Positions 38,036 through 47,240 of a stretch of 64,000 bases of DNA are shown piece after piece (positions within the stretch are counted from its first letter, which is position 1; every line of letters begins with the position of its first letter). Location of the stretch: positions 530,001 to 594,000 of the forward strand of contig NZ_CP015848.1 in the NCBI RefSeq assembly GCF_002105535.1. Direction: 5' to 3'. The stretch comes from Magnetospirillum sp. ME-1 (GTDB lineage Bacteria > Pseudomonadota > Alphaproteobacteria > Rhodospirillales > Magnetospirillaceae). Under the pieces are notes generated by a model that was not told where the DNA came from, made no database searches, and worked only from the letters and a program-made list of their open reading frames with translations. The position numbers were made by a program, and so were the translations under genes.

Positions 38036-39076
38036 ATGCAGTTCCGCATTATTGGCGCCGTCGTCGTAGCGGCCGTGATGGCGCTGGGTGCACGTGGAGC
38101 CGTTGCCGGCGGCGCGCAGCAGGCTTGTACCGCGGCCGGCTACAGCACCACCTACAGCCAGTGCTCGTCCAATTCCAATAAGTCCTCGACCCAGGTGACC
38201 GCGGTCGAAACCCTGAAGGCGACCTCCACCCAGACCGCCGGCCTGATCGCCCAGCGTATCGGCAGCTTCACGGGCGCCACGGCGAAGACCGCGTCCAATG
38301 GCCCGCTGAAGGGTGGCCTGTCGGGCGGCTCCAAGGATCTCGGCGTCGGCGTGTGGCTGAATGCCGGATACTCCAACATCCGCTATGCCAAGACCGGCGA
38401 AGAGTTCGATGGCGCCGTGTGGACCGGCATGGGCGGCGTGGACTACAAGCTGACCGAAAAGCTGATGATCGGCCTGGCCGGCGGCTATGAAGACACCAAG
38501 CTGAAGACCACCTACAACCACGGCAATCTGTGGGCCGATGGCTGGACCCTCGCTCCCTATGCCCTGTACAAGTTCACCAAGAACTACAGCGTGGATGTGA
38601 GCGGCGGCTACTCCTCCCTCAACTACAAGGTTGACCGCCTCGACCCCCTGGTGAGCACCAAGATCACCGGCAACACCACGGCCGACCGCTATTTCGCCGC
38701 CGCCAACCTGAACGGCGTGTGGAGCGAGGATGCCTGGCGCTTCTCCGCCAAGTTCGGCGGTCTGTGGGCCTCTGAAGAGAAGAAGGCCTACGCCGAGAGC
38801 AACGGCGTCCAGAATGCCGCCCTGACCACCAATATCGGCCTCGTCAATCTGGGCGGTAAGGTCGGTTACAACCTGGGCATGGTCGAGCCCTATGTGGGAG
38901 GCACCGGCCGCAAGTGGCTCGGCGCCGCCAGCGCCAAGACCGACTTCCTGGCGCAGGCCGGTACCGTCCTGTATCTGGGCGATGTGGCCGTCGGCACCAT
39001 CGAAGCCTCGACCCCGCTGGGCGACTCCAACCTGACCCAGATCAACGTCATCGCCAACATCCGGTTCGACTTCTAA
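38036..39076 (+). CDS. Outer-membrane autotransporter-type beta-barrel protein
   Basis: 346 residues. Signal peptide (FRIIGAVVVAAVMALGARGAVA), a short Ser/Thr-rich passenger-like segment to about residue 95 with two Cys, then about 250 residues of amphipathic strands (VGVWLNAGYSNIRYA, LMIGLAGGYEDTKLKT, YSVDVSGGYSSLNYKV, WRFSAKFGGLWASE) ending INVIANIRFDF with a terminal Phe, the usual barrel-assembly signal. AAGGGGGA precedes the ATG. Resembles autotransporter barrel domains without a real passenger; may be a surface porin or adhesin. Ten bases before the next gene. Confidence 0.8.
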   Translation: MQFRIIGAVVVAAVMALGARGAVAGGAQQACTAAGYSTTYSQCSSNSNKSSTQVTAVETLKATSTQTAGLIAQRIGSFTGATAKTASNGPLKGGLSGGSKDLGVGVWLNAGYSNIRYAKTGEEFDGAVWTGMGGVDYKLTEKLMIGLAGGYEDTKLKTTYNHGNLWADGWTLAPYALYKFTKNYSVDVSGGYSSLNYKVDRLDPLVSTKITGNTTADRYFAAANLNGVWSEDAWRFSAKFGGLWASEEKKAYAESNGVQNAALTTNIGLVNLGGKVGYNLGMVEPYVGGTGRKWLGAASAKTDFLAQAGTVLYLGDVAVGTIEASTPLGDSNLTQINVIANIRFDF

Positions 39077-39085
39077 CAAAAGTCG

Positions 39086-39946
39086 ATGGATCTGAAACGG
39101 GAGACGGTCAAACTCGGTTTGGCCGTCTCTTTTTTTTCCCTGCTGGCCGCCTGCTCTTCCGGTCCGTTTGCCGGGCGCGACGAGGTGGCACGGCGGCTTG
39201 CCGCCGAAAAGGGGCTTTCCGGCCAGATCCTGGCCGGTCCCACCTTCCCGATTCAGGCCTTTGTCGCCCCGGCCCGGCCGGCCGGGCTTCTCACCATTTA
39301 TGTGGAAGGCGACGGGCTGGCGTGGCGGAACCGCTTCACGCCATCGGCCGATCCCACTCCGCGCAATCCCATCGGCCTGGGCCTGGCCGTCGCCGACCCG
39401 TCAACGGCCGTCGCCTATCTGGCGCGTCCCTGCCAGTACGTCAAAAGCCCGGCCTGTTCCGTCGATGCCTGGACCGGCGGGCGGTTTTCGGATCGGGCGA
39501 TCGAGGCCACCAACCGCGCCATCGATGATCTGAAGCGCCGCCACGGCACCGAACGCATCCTTATGGTCGGCTATTCGGGCGGCGGCGTCATGGCGGCACT
39601 GATCGCGGCCGGGCGGCCGGACGTCGCCGGCCTGATCACCGTTGCGGCTCCGCTCGACCTTGCCGCCTGGGTCCGGCACCATGACGTGGACCCCCTGGCA
39701 AATTCCCGGGATCCCGCCCGATGCTGCTCGGAGGCGCTTTCGCGAACGCGCCAGCGGCATGTGGTGGGACTGCGCGATGATGTGGTTCCCCGCTCGGTGG
39801 TCGCCTCCTATGGCAGGACCTTGTCGGCCGATGCGCCATTCGCCGTCGTCGCGGTCGATTCCGATCACGAATGCTGTTATGTGGACCATTGGCCCGGCCT
39901 GGTGACGCGGCTGCGCCAGGACATTCTCGGCCGGGAGGCACCGTGA
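39086..39946 (+). CDS. Lipoprotein with alpha/beta-hydrolase fold
   Basis: 286 residues. Lipobox LAAC with Cys23 after a hydrophobic run (LGLAVSFFSLLAAC). Hydrolase core: LLTIYVEGDGLAWRNR, nucleophile elbow GYSGGG near 152, VVGLRDDVVP giving the acid and DSDHECCY giving the His. Substrate unknown; position among envelope genes suggests a surface-glycan or lipid role. Its stop overlaps the GTG of the next gene. Confidence 0.75.
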   Translation: MDLKRETVKLGLAVSFFSLLAACSSGPFAGRDEVARRLAAEKGLSGQILAGPTFPIQAFVAPARPAGLLTIYVEGDGLAWRNRFTPSADPTPRNPIGLGLAVADPSTAVAYLARPCQYVKSPACSVDAWTGGRFSDRAIEATNRAIDDLKRRHGTERILMVGYSGGGVMAALIAAGRPDVAGLITVAAPLDLAAWVRHHDVDPLANSRDPARCCSEALSRTRQRHVVGLRDDVVPRSVVASYGRTLSADAPFAVVAVDSDHECCYVDHWPGLVTRLRQDILGREAP

Positions 39947-41886
39947 CCCAATCCTGCATTCCGGCGGCGCGCCCGGCGGCATCGCCCGATGACTGGTTTC
40001 TTGCCGTTGTCCTGACCGTCAGCCAATTCACCTTCCTGCTCGCCCTTCGCCCCCTGGCCGGCATCGGCATCTGGTTCCAGTCCGAACCGGTAAGCGCCGC
40101 CAACGCCGCCTTGGCGGCCCTTGTCGCCGCAATTCTGGCGGTGCGGACGTCACGCCGGCTCCGGATTGGCGCCATCGCCCTGCTGCTTGTCTGCCTTGCC
40201 GGATGGTCCGTCCTCACCCTGCCGTTCGCCCTGGCGCCGGCCTCCTCCTGGCTGGGAACCCCGCAAAGCGGGCACGGAATCGGCTGGCTGCTGACCACGG
40301 CGGCCTTTGCCGCCGGCGCCGCCAATCTCCGCCGCCGCCACGGCCCCCTGGCCCTGGTGGCGGCGGGGGCGGTTTCGGCCGCAATCATGATCGTGGCCCT
40401 CAACCGCTGGGCTCCCATGGACTGGCGCCCCCAGCATTTCAAGGAGATTGGGGCCTATAACGCCCTTTTCGCCTGGGCGGTGCTCATGTCGTCACGGCCG
40501 CGCCTGGGGTCGTCCATCGCCGCGACCCTCGGCCTGCTGGCGCTTCTTGCCCTGTGCGGCAACCGGACATCGGTGATTGCCGTTCTGGCCGGCGGTGGCG
40601 CCATGGGGCTGGCCGCATGGCTCGGCCATCGGCCGCAGGGGCGGCGGGTGGCGGCGCTGCTTCCCGTCCTGGCCGCGCTCGGCGTCACGGCGGGCATCGT
40701 CGGCTTCGGCAGCTACCAGGCGCTTCGCGACTTTCACAAGTCGGTGAGGGACACCGTGGTGTCGCGCGCCAACATGACCCGGGTGGTGGGAGCGGAAATC
40801 GCCCAGTCCCCGGGGATTCTGGCCACCGGCCTGGGCTGGGGGAGCTTCGACGTGGCCCTGGCCCGGTCCATGACCCTCGACGGCGTGGCCCTCCAGCCCG
40901 ATGCCAGCGAGGAATTCCTGTTCTGGGACGCGGCCCACCGTAACGACTTCCACACCCATAACGAAGTGATCGAAGCGGCGCTGGCCGGCGGCCTGCCCGC
41001 CGCCCTGGGCTGGCTTGGCCTGCTGGGACTGGCGGCTCATCAGGCCCCCCGGCGGCGGCGGCCGGCGGCGGCCGGCTTCGCCGTGGCCCTGGCGGTTCTG
41101 GCGTCCATGTGGTTCCAGCTTCCCACCTCCGTACCGGCATTCGGCATCGCCCTGGGCCTCGTCACCACTCCGCGGCGTCGGGGGCGGGCGGCATGGCGTC
41201 TGCGGGCCGGGGTTTCGGCACTGGCGGCGCTTCTGGCCGTCACCTCGGTGGCCCAATGGCTGCGGGCCATGGAAGGGCGGCGGGAATTCGCCGACCCGCG
41301 GCCGGCCTGCGCGCCGATCATGGGCGGATATGCCCGGATTCACGCCGTCTGGCTGGTCCAGATGCAATGGCACCGCCTGGAAGACGCCCTGCAGGACCCG
41401 AGTGCCTTACCCCTGGAAGCCCAGCGATTGAAAGCCGCCCTTTGCTCCATCGACGCCATGGCTCAAGCCCGGGACGGGGCGCCGTTCGCGGTGGAAGCGA
41501 CCATCATCCGCTCCGACCTGCTGGCCGCAGCCTGGCCGGCCGAAGCGGGAGAACTGCGCAAGGAGCTGGTCTCGGGGCTTGGCGACGGGCTGGCCCGCAC
41601 CCTGTCCATGGCGCCAAGACGGAGCGACCTGGCGCCCCCCTATCTCGGAGCCCTGCTGGCCCAGGGACAGGAGCAGGACTTGATGGCGTTCATCCGCCGG
41701 CACCTTTCCCCGGACGATCCCGTCGCCTTATGGTACTCGGGCAGCGTGATGATCGGCCGCCCCGAGACGTTCGAGGCCGGGTTGCGGCGGCTGCGGGCCG
41801 CGCTGGCGGCGGGAATCGAGCGGTTCGTGATGATTCCCGCTCCATTGAAGACGCAGATCAAGGCGGCTGGCGGCCCGATGAATTGA
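39943..41886 (+). CDS. O-antigen-ligase/polymerase-like membrane protein
   Basis: 647 residues. Starts at a GTG overlapping the preceding stop, with CGGGAGG upstream. About ten hydrophobic segments fill residues 20-430, with a Wzy/WaaL-type signature: a loop ending FHTHNEVIEAALAGGLPAALG, preceded by TGLGWGSFD. The last 200 residues are soluble, Ala-rich and helical. This fits WaaL ligase or Wzy polymerase proteins that act on lipid-linked glycans. With the pse cluster nearby it may act on nonulosonate-bearing polysaccharide; that link is inference. Confidence 0.75.
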   Translation: MTQSCIPAARPAASPDDWFLAVVLTVSQFTFLLALRPLAGIGIWFQSEPVSAANAALAALVAAILAVRTSRRLRIGAIALLLVCLAGWSVLTLPFALAPASSWLGTPQSGHGIGWLLTTAAFAAGAANLRRRHGPLALVAAGAVSAAIMIVALNRWAPMDWRPQHFKEIGAYNALFAWAVLMSSRPRLGSSIAATLGLLALLALCGNRTSVIAVLAGGGAMGLAAWLGHRPQGRRVAALLPVLAALGVTAGIVGFGSYQALRDFHKSVRDTVVSRANMTRVVGAEIAQSPGILATGLGWGSFDVALARSMTLDGVALQPDASEEFLFWDAAHRNDFHTHNEVIEAALAGGLPAALGWLGLLGLAAHQAPRRRRPAAAGFAVALAVLASMWFQLPTSVPAFGIALGLVTTPRRRGRAAWRLRAGVSALAALLAVTSVAQWLRAMEGRREFADPRPACAPIMGGYARIHAVWLVQMQWHRLEDALQDPSALPLEAQRLKAALCSIDAMAQARDGAPFAVEATIIRSDLLAAAWPAEAGELRKELVSGLGDGLARTLSMAPRRSDLAPPYLGALLAQGQEQDLMAFIRRHLSPDDPVALWYSGSVMIGRPETFEAGLRRLRAALAAGIERFVMIPAPLKTQIKAAGGPMN

Positions 41887-41894
41887 GGAGGCGG

Positions 41895-42170
41895 TCAGTG
41901 CCCGCAGGAACAGCCGCCGCCACCGCAATCGTCGTCCTGGGCCGGGGCCTGATCGCCGACCCGGAAGATGGCGCCGGGATAGATGCGGGCGGTGCGGCCT
42001 TCATGGGTGACTTCGACGCAGTTGCGTCCTTCGTCATCGACGATCATGCCCATGCCGAGGCCACCTTGCTCGATGGCGGCCACCACGTCGGTGTCGGAAA
42101 GGTCAAACGCCTTGGCGATGGAGCCGATCAGCGCGGCGATCTCCTCGAACATCTCGCGGTTATCTTCCAT
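41895..42170 (-). CDS. Small Cys-rich-tailed protein of unknown function
   Basis: 91 residues. Helical acidic N-terminus (MEDNREMFEEIAALIGSIAKAF), then GMIVDDEGRNCVEVTHEG and a C-terminal DDDCGGGGCSCGH that could bind metal through three Cys and a His. No family recognised. The ATG is directly preceded by an 11-bp hairpin that contains its AAGGAG ribosome binding site, so translation may be switched. Convergent with the O-antigen-ligase-like gene. Confidence 0.75.
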   Translation of the reverse strand: MEDNREMFEEIAALIGSIAKAFDLSDTDVVAAIEQGGLGMGMIVDDEGRNCVEVTHEGRTARIYPGAIFRVGDQAPAQDDDCGGGGCSCGH

Positions 42171-42205
42171 GAGCGGGCTCCTTAAGGTCAGGCTGGAGCC
42201 CGCTC
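42171..42205 (-). promoter_or_regulatory. Hairpin sequestering the start of the Cys-rich gene
   Basis: On the minus strand GAGCGGGCTCC, a 13-base loop and GGAGCCCGCTC form a perfect 11-bp stem that ends at the base before the ATG and buries the GGAG ribosome binding site. It could be an RNA thermometer or ligand-controlled switch. A TATAGA (42205-42210) overlapping the 5' arm could instead be the -10 box, in which case the repeat would be a DNA operator. Confidence 0.5.
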
Positions 42206-42236
42206 TATAGCATTCCGTCCGGTCGAAAAGCCAGCC

Positions 42237-43928
42237 TCAGCCGTTCTTCACCTTGGTGACGAAATCGCCGACCGCGGCACCCAGCCCACTGGATTCCTCT
42301 TTCAGGCGTCGGGCCGCGTCGAGCACGGTCTGGGAGGCGCGCCCCGCCTCCCCCGCCGCAGAGGTGACGCCGGTGATGTTGCTGGACACCTCCTGCGTTC
42401 CGCGCGCCGCTTGTTCCACATTGCGGGCGATCTCCTGGGTAGCGGCAGATTGCTCCTCCACCGCCGAGGCAATGGCCGAGGATATCTCGTCGATCCGGCC
42501 AATGGTCGAACTGACGGAGCGGATTGCGCTCACCGCACGATCCGTCTCGGTCTGCACCGAGGTAATCTGCTGGCCGATCTCCTCGGTTGCCTTGGCGGTC
42601 TGGTTGGCCAGGTTCTTCACCTCGTTGGCGACGACGGCAAAACCTTTTCCGGCCTCACCCGCCCGAGCCGCTTCAATGGTGGCGTTCAGGGCCAGCAGAT
42701 TGGTCTGGCTGGCGATGTCGTTGATCAGGCTGATCACCTCGCCAATCCGGCCAGCCGCCTCGGACAGGCCACGTACGATGGTGTCAGTGTGGGCGGCCTC
42801 CTCCACGGCATGCCGGGACACGCGGGCGGCTTCACTGACCTGACGCCCGATTTCCGAAACCGAACTGGACAATTCCTCGGTCGCGGCGGCCACCGTCTGG
42901 ACATTGGTGCTGGCCTCTTCCGAAGCGGCGGCAACGGCGCTGGCCTGGGCCGTCACCTGACCGGCCATGGCCGACATGGCCTGCGCGGTATGCTCAAGTT
43001 CGCCCGAAGCCCCGGACACATTGCTCACCACGGATGCAACCCCGGCCTCGAACTCACCGGCCATGCGGCTCATCTCGGCCTTGTGATCCATCTCGGCCTT
43101 TTTCCTGGCGACGTCGACCTCGGCCTCCATGCGTTTTTTCTCTACGGCATTCTGCTTAAAGACCTGGACCGCCCGGGCAATATCGCCCACCTCGTCCTTA
43201 CGCTCCTGGCCCGTCACCTCGACCGAAGTGTCGCCCGTGGCCAGACCTTTCATTTCCTGGATGGATTGGGCCACCGGAACGGTGATGGACCGGCTGATCA
43301 GCCAGGTCACCGCCACGGCGGCGGCCAGACCAATGGCAATGACGATGGCGGAGGTGACGATGGTGGAATTGTAGGTTGCCACAGACTCCTGGAACTCCGC
43401 CTTGGACACCGTGACCTGCAAGTTGACCAGCGCCTCGAGGGTGTCGACCAGGGTGGTGAAGCGCTTGGCCACATCACTTTTCGGATCGATGACGGTCATG
43501 GCGGAAGCGGCGTCCCCCATCTTCAACGCCTCGAATACCTTGGCGCGGTCATTGCGCACCACCTCCAGCTCGGCGGCAAAGCGCTTGGACAATTCCCGCT
43601 CCTCGGGAGTGAAAGCGCCGGCAATGTAGTCCTTCCAGACCGTATCGATGGCGTTCGAATATTCGGCAATCTTGTCGCTCAGCGCCTTGCGCTCGTCGGG
43701 GCCACTGGCCTCCACCACCCAAACCGTCGTCATGCGAATTCTGTGCAGGTCGTCCATGATCGCCGACAATTGCCCGAGGCTGACCACCCGCTCCTCATAC
43801 AGGTTAGCCATCCGGCCATTGATCGCCTGCATGCCGTTATGCCCCAGCGTCGCGACGACGGAGACCAGGATGATCATAATGGCGATCAGGGTGGACAGAC
43901 GTATCGAAATCCGCAGATTGGTTAACAT
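42237..43928 (-). CDS. Methyl-accepting chemotaxis protein
   Basis: 563 residues. Membrane segments near 10-30 and 190-210 bracket a four-helix-bundle-type periplasmic domain (4HB_MCP). HAMP and the cytoplasmic signalling hairpin follow, with [20 protein letters not shown] at the CheA/CheW contact tip. No PilZ or PAS domain and no C-terminal CheR pentapeptide. Ligand unknown. A long imperfect inverted repeat lies 12 bases upstream of its start. Confidence 0.92.
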   Translation of the reverse strand: MLTNLRISIRLSTLIAIMIILVSVVATLGHNGMQAINGRMANLYEERVVSLGQLSAIMDDLHRIRMTTVWVVEASGPDERKALSDKIAEYSNAIDTVWKDYIAGAFTPEERELSKRFAAELEVVRNDRAKVFEALKMGDAASAMTVIDPKSDVAKRFTTLVDTLEALVNLQVTVSKAEFQESVATYNSTIVTSAIVIAIGLAAAVAVTWLISRSITVPVAQSIQEMKGLATGDTSVEVTGQERKDEVGDIARAVQVFKQNAVEKKRMEAEVDVARKKAEMDHKAEMSRMAGEFEAGVASVVSNVSGASGELEHTAQAMSAMAGQVTAQASAVAAASEEASTNVQTVAAATEELSSSVSEIGRQVSEAARVSRHAVEEAAHTDTIVRGLSEAAGRIGEVISLINDIASQTNLLALNATIEAARAGEAGKGFAVVANEVKNLANQTAKATEEIGQQITSVQTETDRAVSAIRSVSSTIGRIDEISSAIASAVEEQSAATQEIARNVEQAARGTQEVSSNITGVTSAAGEAGRASQTVLDAARRLKEESSGLGAAVGDFVTKVKNG

Positions 43929-43939
43929 GGCGGCTCCCT

Positions 43940-43969
43940 TTCCATACGCAAAGCATATGCGTTATGGAA
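43940..43969. promoter_or_regulatory. Inverted repeat upstream of the chemoreceptor gene
   Basis: TTCCATACGCA and TGCGTTATGGAA, arms of 11-12 bp differing by one inserted base, separated by 7 bp. Lies 12-41 bp before the ATG. Candidate operator or leader hairpin. Confidence 0.4.
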
Positions 43970-44062
43970 TATGCAACGCGAATGGGTCAGCTTACGCCCC
44001 ATCTGCGATAGGGGTAAACACGTATTTATTCAGTACATCTCATATTGCACTTATTTAAGAGT

Positions 44063-44082
44063 GGCGCGCCTCACGGCGCGCC
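44063..44082 (-). terminator. Terminator-like hairpin after the EF-G paralogue
   Basis: GGCGCGCC-tcac-GGCGCGCC, perfect 8-bp arms; on the minus strand followed by ACTCTTAAAT. About 25 bases after the EF-G-like stop. The rest of 43970-44062 shows no other feature. Confidence 0.55.
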
Positions 44083-44105
44083 CATTGGTAGGTTCAGGCT
44101 GGAAT

Positions 44106-46133
44106 TCAGGCGCTGGCCAGCGCCTCCTTGCGGGCCTCCACCACCTTTTCGGCAACGCGGCCGCTGATTTCCTGCAGGTGGTCGAACTTCCACGAGAAGG
44201 TGCCCACCCCCATGGTCAGGGAGCGCAGTTCGACGATCAGGTCGTCCATCTCGGCCTGGGGCAGATAGGCCGAGACGGTGTCCCAGCCCTGCCATCCCTC
44301 CTTGGCGTCATAGCCGAGGATCTGGCCGCGGCGGCCAGAGACGATGCGCTGGGCCTTGGCGGTGAAATCGGCGGGCACCGAGATCTCCACCGCCAGGATG
44401 GGTTCCAGCAGCACCGGATCGCATTGGGGCATGCCCTCGCTCATGGCGATGCGGGCCGCCGTCTTGAACGCCATGTCCGAGCTGTCCACGGCGTGATAGC
44501 TGCCGGACGTCAGGGTCACCTGCAGATCCACCACCGGGAAGCCGAAGGGGCCTTGGCGCAGGAAGTCGGCCACGCCCTCCTCCACCGAGGGGATGTACTG
44601 GCGCGGCACCACGCCGCCCACGATCTTGTCGACGAACTTGAAGCCCGAGCCGCGGGGCAGCGGGGCGATGTCGATGTGGATGTCGCCAAACTGGCCGTGG
44701 CCGCCCGACTGCTTCTTGTGGCGGCCGTGGACCGAGGTGGACTTCCGGATGGTCTCCTTGTAGGGAACCGTCGGCTTGGCGGTCACCACCGCCATGTTGA
44801 AGCGGCTCTTCAGGCGGTCGATGGCCACCTGGAGGTGGATCTCGCCCTGGCCGCGCAGCACCTGCTCGCCGAATTCGCCGTGATCCAGCGACAGCGAGGG
44901 GTCCTCCTCGGCCAGCTTGGCGATGGCCCCGGTCAGCTTGACGTCGTCGCCCTTCTTCTCGGCGGCCAGCGCGAAGGCGAACAGCGGCGGAAGCGGTACG
45001 GGCCAGGGCTCCATGCCGGCATCGGCGCCGCCGATCACCTGGCCGGTGGCGACCGCGTCCAGGCGGCCGAAGGCGCAGACGTCGCCCACCCCCGCCTTGG
45101 CCACCTTGGTGGGCGTGCCGCCGGTCATCAGGTAAAGGCCGCCGATGCGGCCCACGTCCAGGGATTGGTTGTCGGTGAACTCGCCCCGCCACACGCGGGC
45201 GAAGCTGAGCTTGCCGGTATGGGCGGCATGGACGGTCTTGAACACGGTGGCCAGGGCGGAACCCTCGGCCTTGACGCCGAGACGGGCGGCGGTGGCGGCC
45301 GGGCCGGGGGCGTCGTGGCGCAGCGCCTTCAGCAGGCGATGGATGCCGCCGTCGTTCTCGGCCGAGCCGAAGAACACCGGCACGATCAGGTCCTCGGCCA
45401 GATCCTTGCCCAGATCGGCATAGACCTCGTCGGCGGGCGGCTGGATGTCTTCCAGCAGCTCTTCCATCAGGTGGTCGTCGAAATCGGCCAGATGCTCGAG
45501 CATTTCCTGGCGCGCCGCGCTTTCCTCGCCCTTGAGCGCATCGGGGATCTTGATCACCGCCGAGGTCTGGCCGGGGCGGTACTTGTAGGCCCGCTCGCTG
45601 ACCAGATCGATATAGCCGGTGACGGCATCGCCCTCGCGGATGGGAATCTCGCGCATGACCAGCGGACGGTCGGACACCGCCTGCAACGCTTCCAGCGTCT
45701 CCTTGAGGCGCGTGCCGGCGGTGTCGATCTTGTTGACGAACAGCAGGTGCGGAATCTTGTGCCCGTCCAGGAACTTCAGCACCGGGGCGACCATCACGGC
45801 GCGGGCGGGGTCGGGTTCGCACACCACTACCGCCACATCGACGGCCATCAGGGCGTTGTAGGAATCCTGCTGGAACTCCACCGAGCCGGGGCAGTCGATA
45901 AAGGTCCACTTCTCGCCCAGATATTCGGCGCTGGCGATGTTGGGCTCGACGCTCATCAGGCGGGCGCGGGCCTCCGGGCTGGAATCGCAGGTGGTGGTGC
46001 CGTCCTTGATGCGACCCTGGCGCCCAATAGCGCCGCAGGCGAACAGCATGGCTTCGAGCAGGCTGGTCTTGCCGGCGGCGAACGGCCCGACCAGGGCGCA
46101 GGCGCGCGGCAGGGAAGGAGACTTGGACGTCAT
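44106..46133 (-). CDS. Elongation-factor-G-like GTPase (paralogue)
   Basis: 675 residues, slightly shorter than EF-G. G1 reads GPFAAGKTS rather than GHxDAGKTT, G3 reads DCPGSVEF, and G4 is NKID. The RGITI effector motif of true EF-G is absent (MSVEPNIASAEYL occupies the site). Domains II to V are recognisable (GQGEIHLQVAIDRLKSRF, FVDKIVGGVVPRQYIPSVEEG, SGRRGQILGY). It belongs to the EF-G-like group of uncertain role (FusA2-like). It lies far from rpsL/rpsG/tuf, so it is not the main translocase. Confidence 0.85.
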   Translation of the reverse strand: MTSKSPSLPRACALVGPFAAGKTSLLEAMLFACGAIGRQGRIKDGTTTCDSSPEARARLMSVEPNIASAEYLGEKWTFIDCPGSVEFQQDSYNALMAVDVAVVVCEPDPARAVMVAPVLKFLDGHKIPHLLFVNKIDTAGTRLKETLEALQAVSDRPLVMREIPIREGDAVTGYIDLVSERAYKYRPGQTSAVIKIPDALKGEESAARQEMLEHLADFDDHLMEELLEDIQPPADEVYADLGKDLAEDLIVPVFFGSAENDGGIHRLLKALRHDAPGPAATAARLGVKAEGSALATVFKTVHAAHTGKLSFARVWRGEFTDNQSLDVGRIGGLYLMTGGTPTKVAKAGVGDVCAFGRLDAVATGQVIGGADAGMEPWPVPLPPLFAFALAAEKKGDDVKLTGAIAKLAEEDPSLSLDHGEFGEQVLRGQGEIHLQVAIDRLKSRFNMAVVTAKPTVPYKETIRKSTSVHGRHKKQSGGHGQFGDIHIDIAPLPRGSGFKFVDKIVGGVVPRQYIPSVEEGVADFLRQGPFGFPVVDLQVTLTSGSYHAVDSSDMAFKTAARIAMSEGMPQCDPVLLEPILAVEISVPADFTAKAQRIVSGRRGQILGYDAKEGWQGWDTVSAYLPQAEMDDLIVELRSLTMGVGTFSWKFDHLQEISGRVAEKVVEARKEALASA

Positions 46134-46266
46134 GGACCCTCCGGAATTTCTTGTTCTGTATGGGCGCCGGAACCCCCTGCGCCCAGCCCCGCCATGGTTT
46201 CAGTCAACGGCGCCCGTGGCAACAGGAAATGGCGCGCAGCCGAGACAGGGCTGCACTGCTTGCGTC

Positions 46267-46295
46267 TTGGTGCATGGAAGCCGGCGTGGTTTACT
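46267..46295 (+). promoter_or_regulatory. Possible promoter of the enoyl-CoA hydratase gene
   Basis: TTGGTG, 17 bp, TTTACT, ending 28 bp before the ATG. Lies in the 190-bp gap between the divergent EF-G-like gene and the hydratase gene; nothing else notable in the gap. Confidence 0.3.
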
Positions 46296-46323
46296 GGTTC
46301 CACCGTTCCGGGGAGGGGTTTTC

Positions 46324-47106
46324 ATGACCGACCACGTTCACGTCAAGATCAGCGGCGCCACCGCCACGGTGACGCTCTGCCGTCCCGATCTGCACAACGC
46401 GCTCGACGAGCAGATGGTGGGAAATCTGGCCCAGACCTTCCAGAAGCTCTCCGTCGCCGACGTGGTGCGCGTGGTGGTGATCGAGGGCCAGGGTCCCAGC
46501 TTCTGCGCCGGCGGCGATATCGGCTGGACGCGGGCCCTGCTGGACCAGGATGCCGAGGAGGTCAGCCGCAGCGCCATGCAGATGGCCGTCATGCTCGACG
46601 CCATCGACCGCTGCGCCAAGCCGGTTATCGCCCGGGTGCAGGGCGCGGCGCTGGGCATGGGGGCCGGCATCGTCGCCTGCGCCGACATGGTGGTGGCCTC
46701 CGAAGACGCCAGCTTCTCCCTGCCCGAGGTGCGCGCCGGCTTCTCGCCCACCCTGATCATGCCCTGCATGGCGGCCGCCATCGGCACGCGGGCCATGCGC
46801 CGCTACGTGCTGTCGGGCGAACGTTTCGACGCACGCGAGGCCCTGCGCCTGGGCCTCGTCCACGCGGTGGTCACGTCCGACAAGCTGGACGCCGCCCGCG
46901 ACCTGATGGTGGACTCCGTGCTGAAGGGCGCCCCCAAGGCCCAAGCCGCCGCCAAGGACATGCTGCGCGTGGTGGACGACAGCCCCGCCGGCCCCGACCT
47001 GATGCGCTACACCGTGGCCCAGTTCGTCGATGCCCGCGCCTCGGCCGAATGCCGCGAGGGCGTCACCGCACTCACCGAAAAAAGAAAGCCGAACTGGTCT
47101 GGATAA
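46324..47106 (+). CDS. Enoyl-CoA hydratase/isomerase family protein
   Basis: 260 residues, crotonase fold. Signature: PSFCAGGDIGWTR for the first oxyanion-hole stretch, then ARVQGAALGMGAGIVACADM. SLPEVRAGFSPTLIMP supplies the catalytic Glu region. Methylglutaconyl-CoA hydratase (LiuC) is a possible specific assignment given the ring of related sequences, but the sequence alone does not settle it. GGGGAGGGG lies before the ATG. A palindromic repeat separates it from a CoA-transferase in the same direction. Confidence 0.88.
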   Translation: MTDHVHVKISGATATVTLCRPDLHNALDEQMVGNLAQTFQKLSVADVVRVVVIEGQGPSFCAGGDIGWTRALLDQDAEEVSRSAMQMAVMLDAIDRCAKPVIARVQGAALGMGAGIVACADMVVASEDASFSLPEVRAGFSPTLIMPCMAAAIGTRAMRRYVLSGERFDAREALRLGLVHAVVTSDKLDAARDLMVDSVLKGAPKAQAAAKDMLRVVDDSPAGPDLMRYTVAQFVDARASAECREGVTALTEKRKPNWSG

Positions 47107-47114
47107 ATCGTTCC

Positions 47115-47220
47115 TGTCATTCCGACGACCATCGGGAGGAGGAATCTCCGCCTGATCCGTCGTTTCCGAACAGAACACGCCGGACCAGGACGAGATCCCT
47201 CGCTTGCGCTCGGGATGACA
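47115..47220. repeat. Dispersed intergenic palindromic repeat, copy 4
   Basis: 106 bp from TGTCATTCCGACG to GCTCGGGATGACA, with AGGAATCTCCGCCTGA and GAGATCCCTCGC inside. Same length and ends as copy 2 at 15998-16103. It fills the gap between the hydratase and CoA-transferase genes. Confidence 0.85.
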
Positions 47221-47240
47221 ATTCAACTTTGGAGCTGAAC

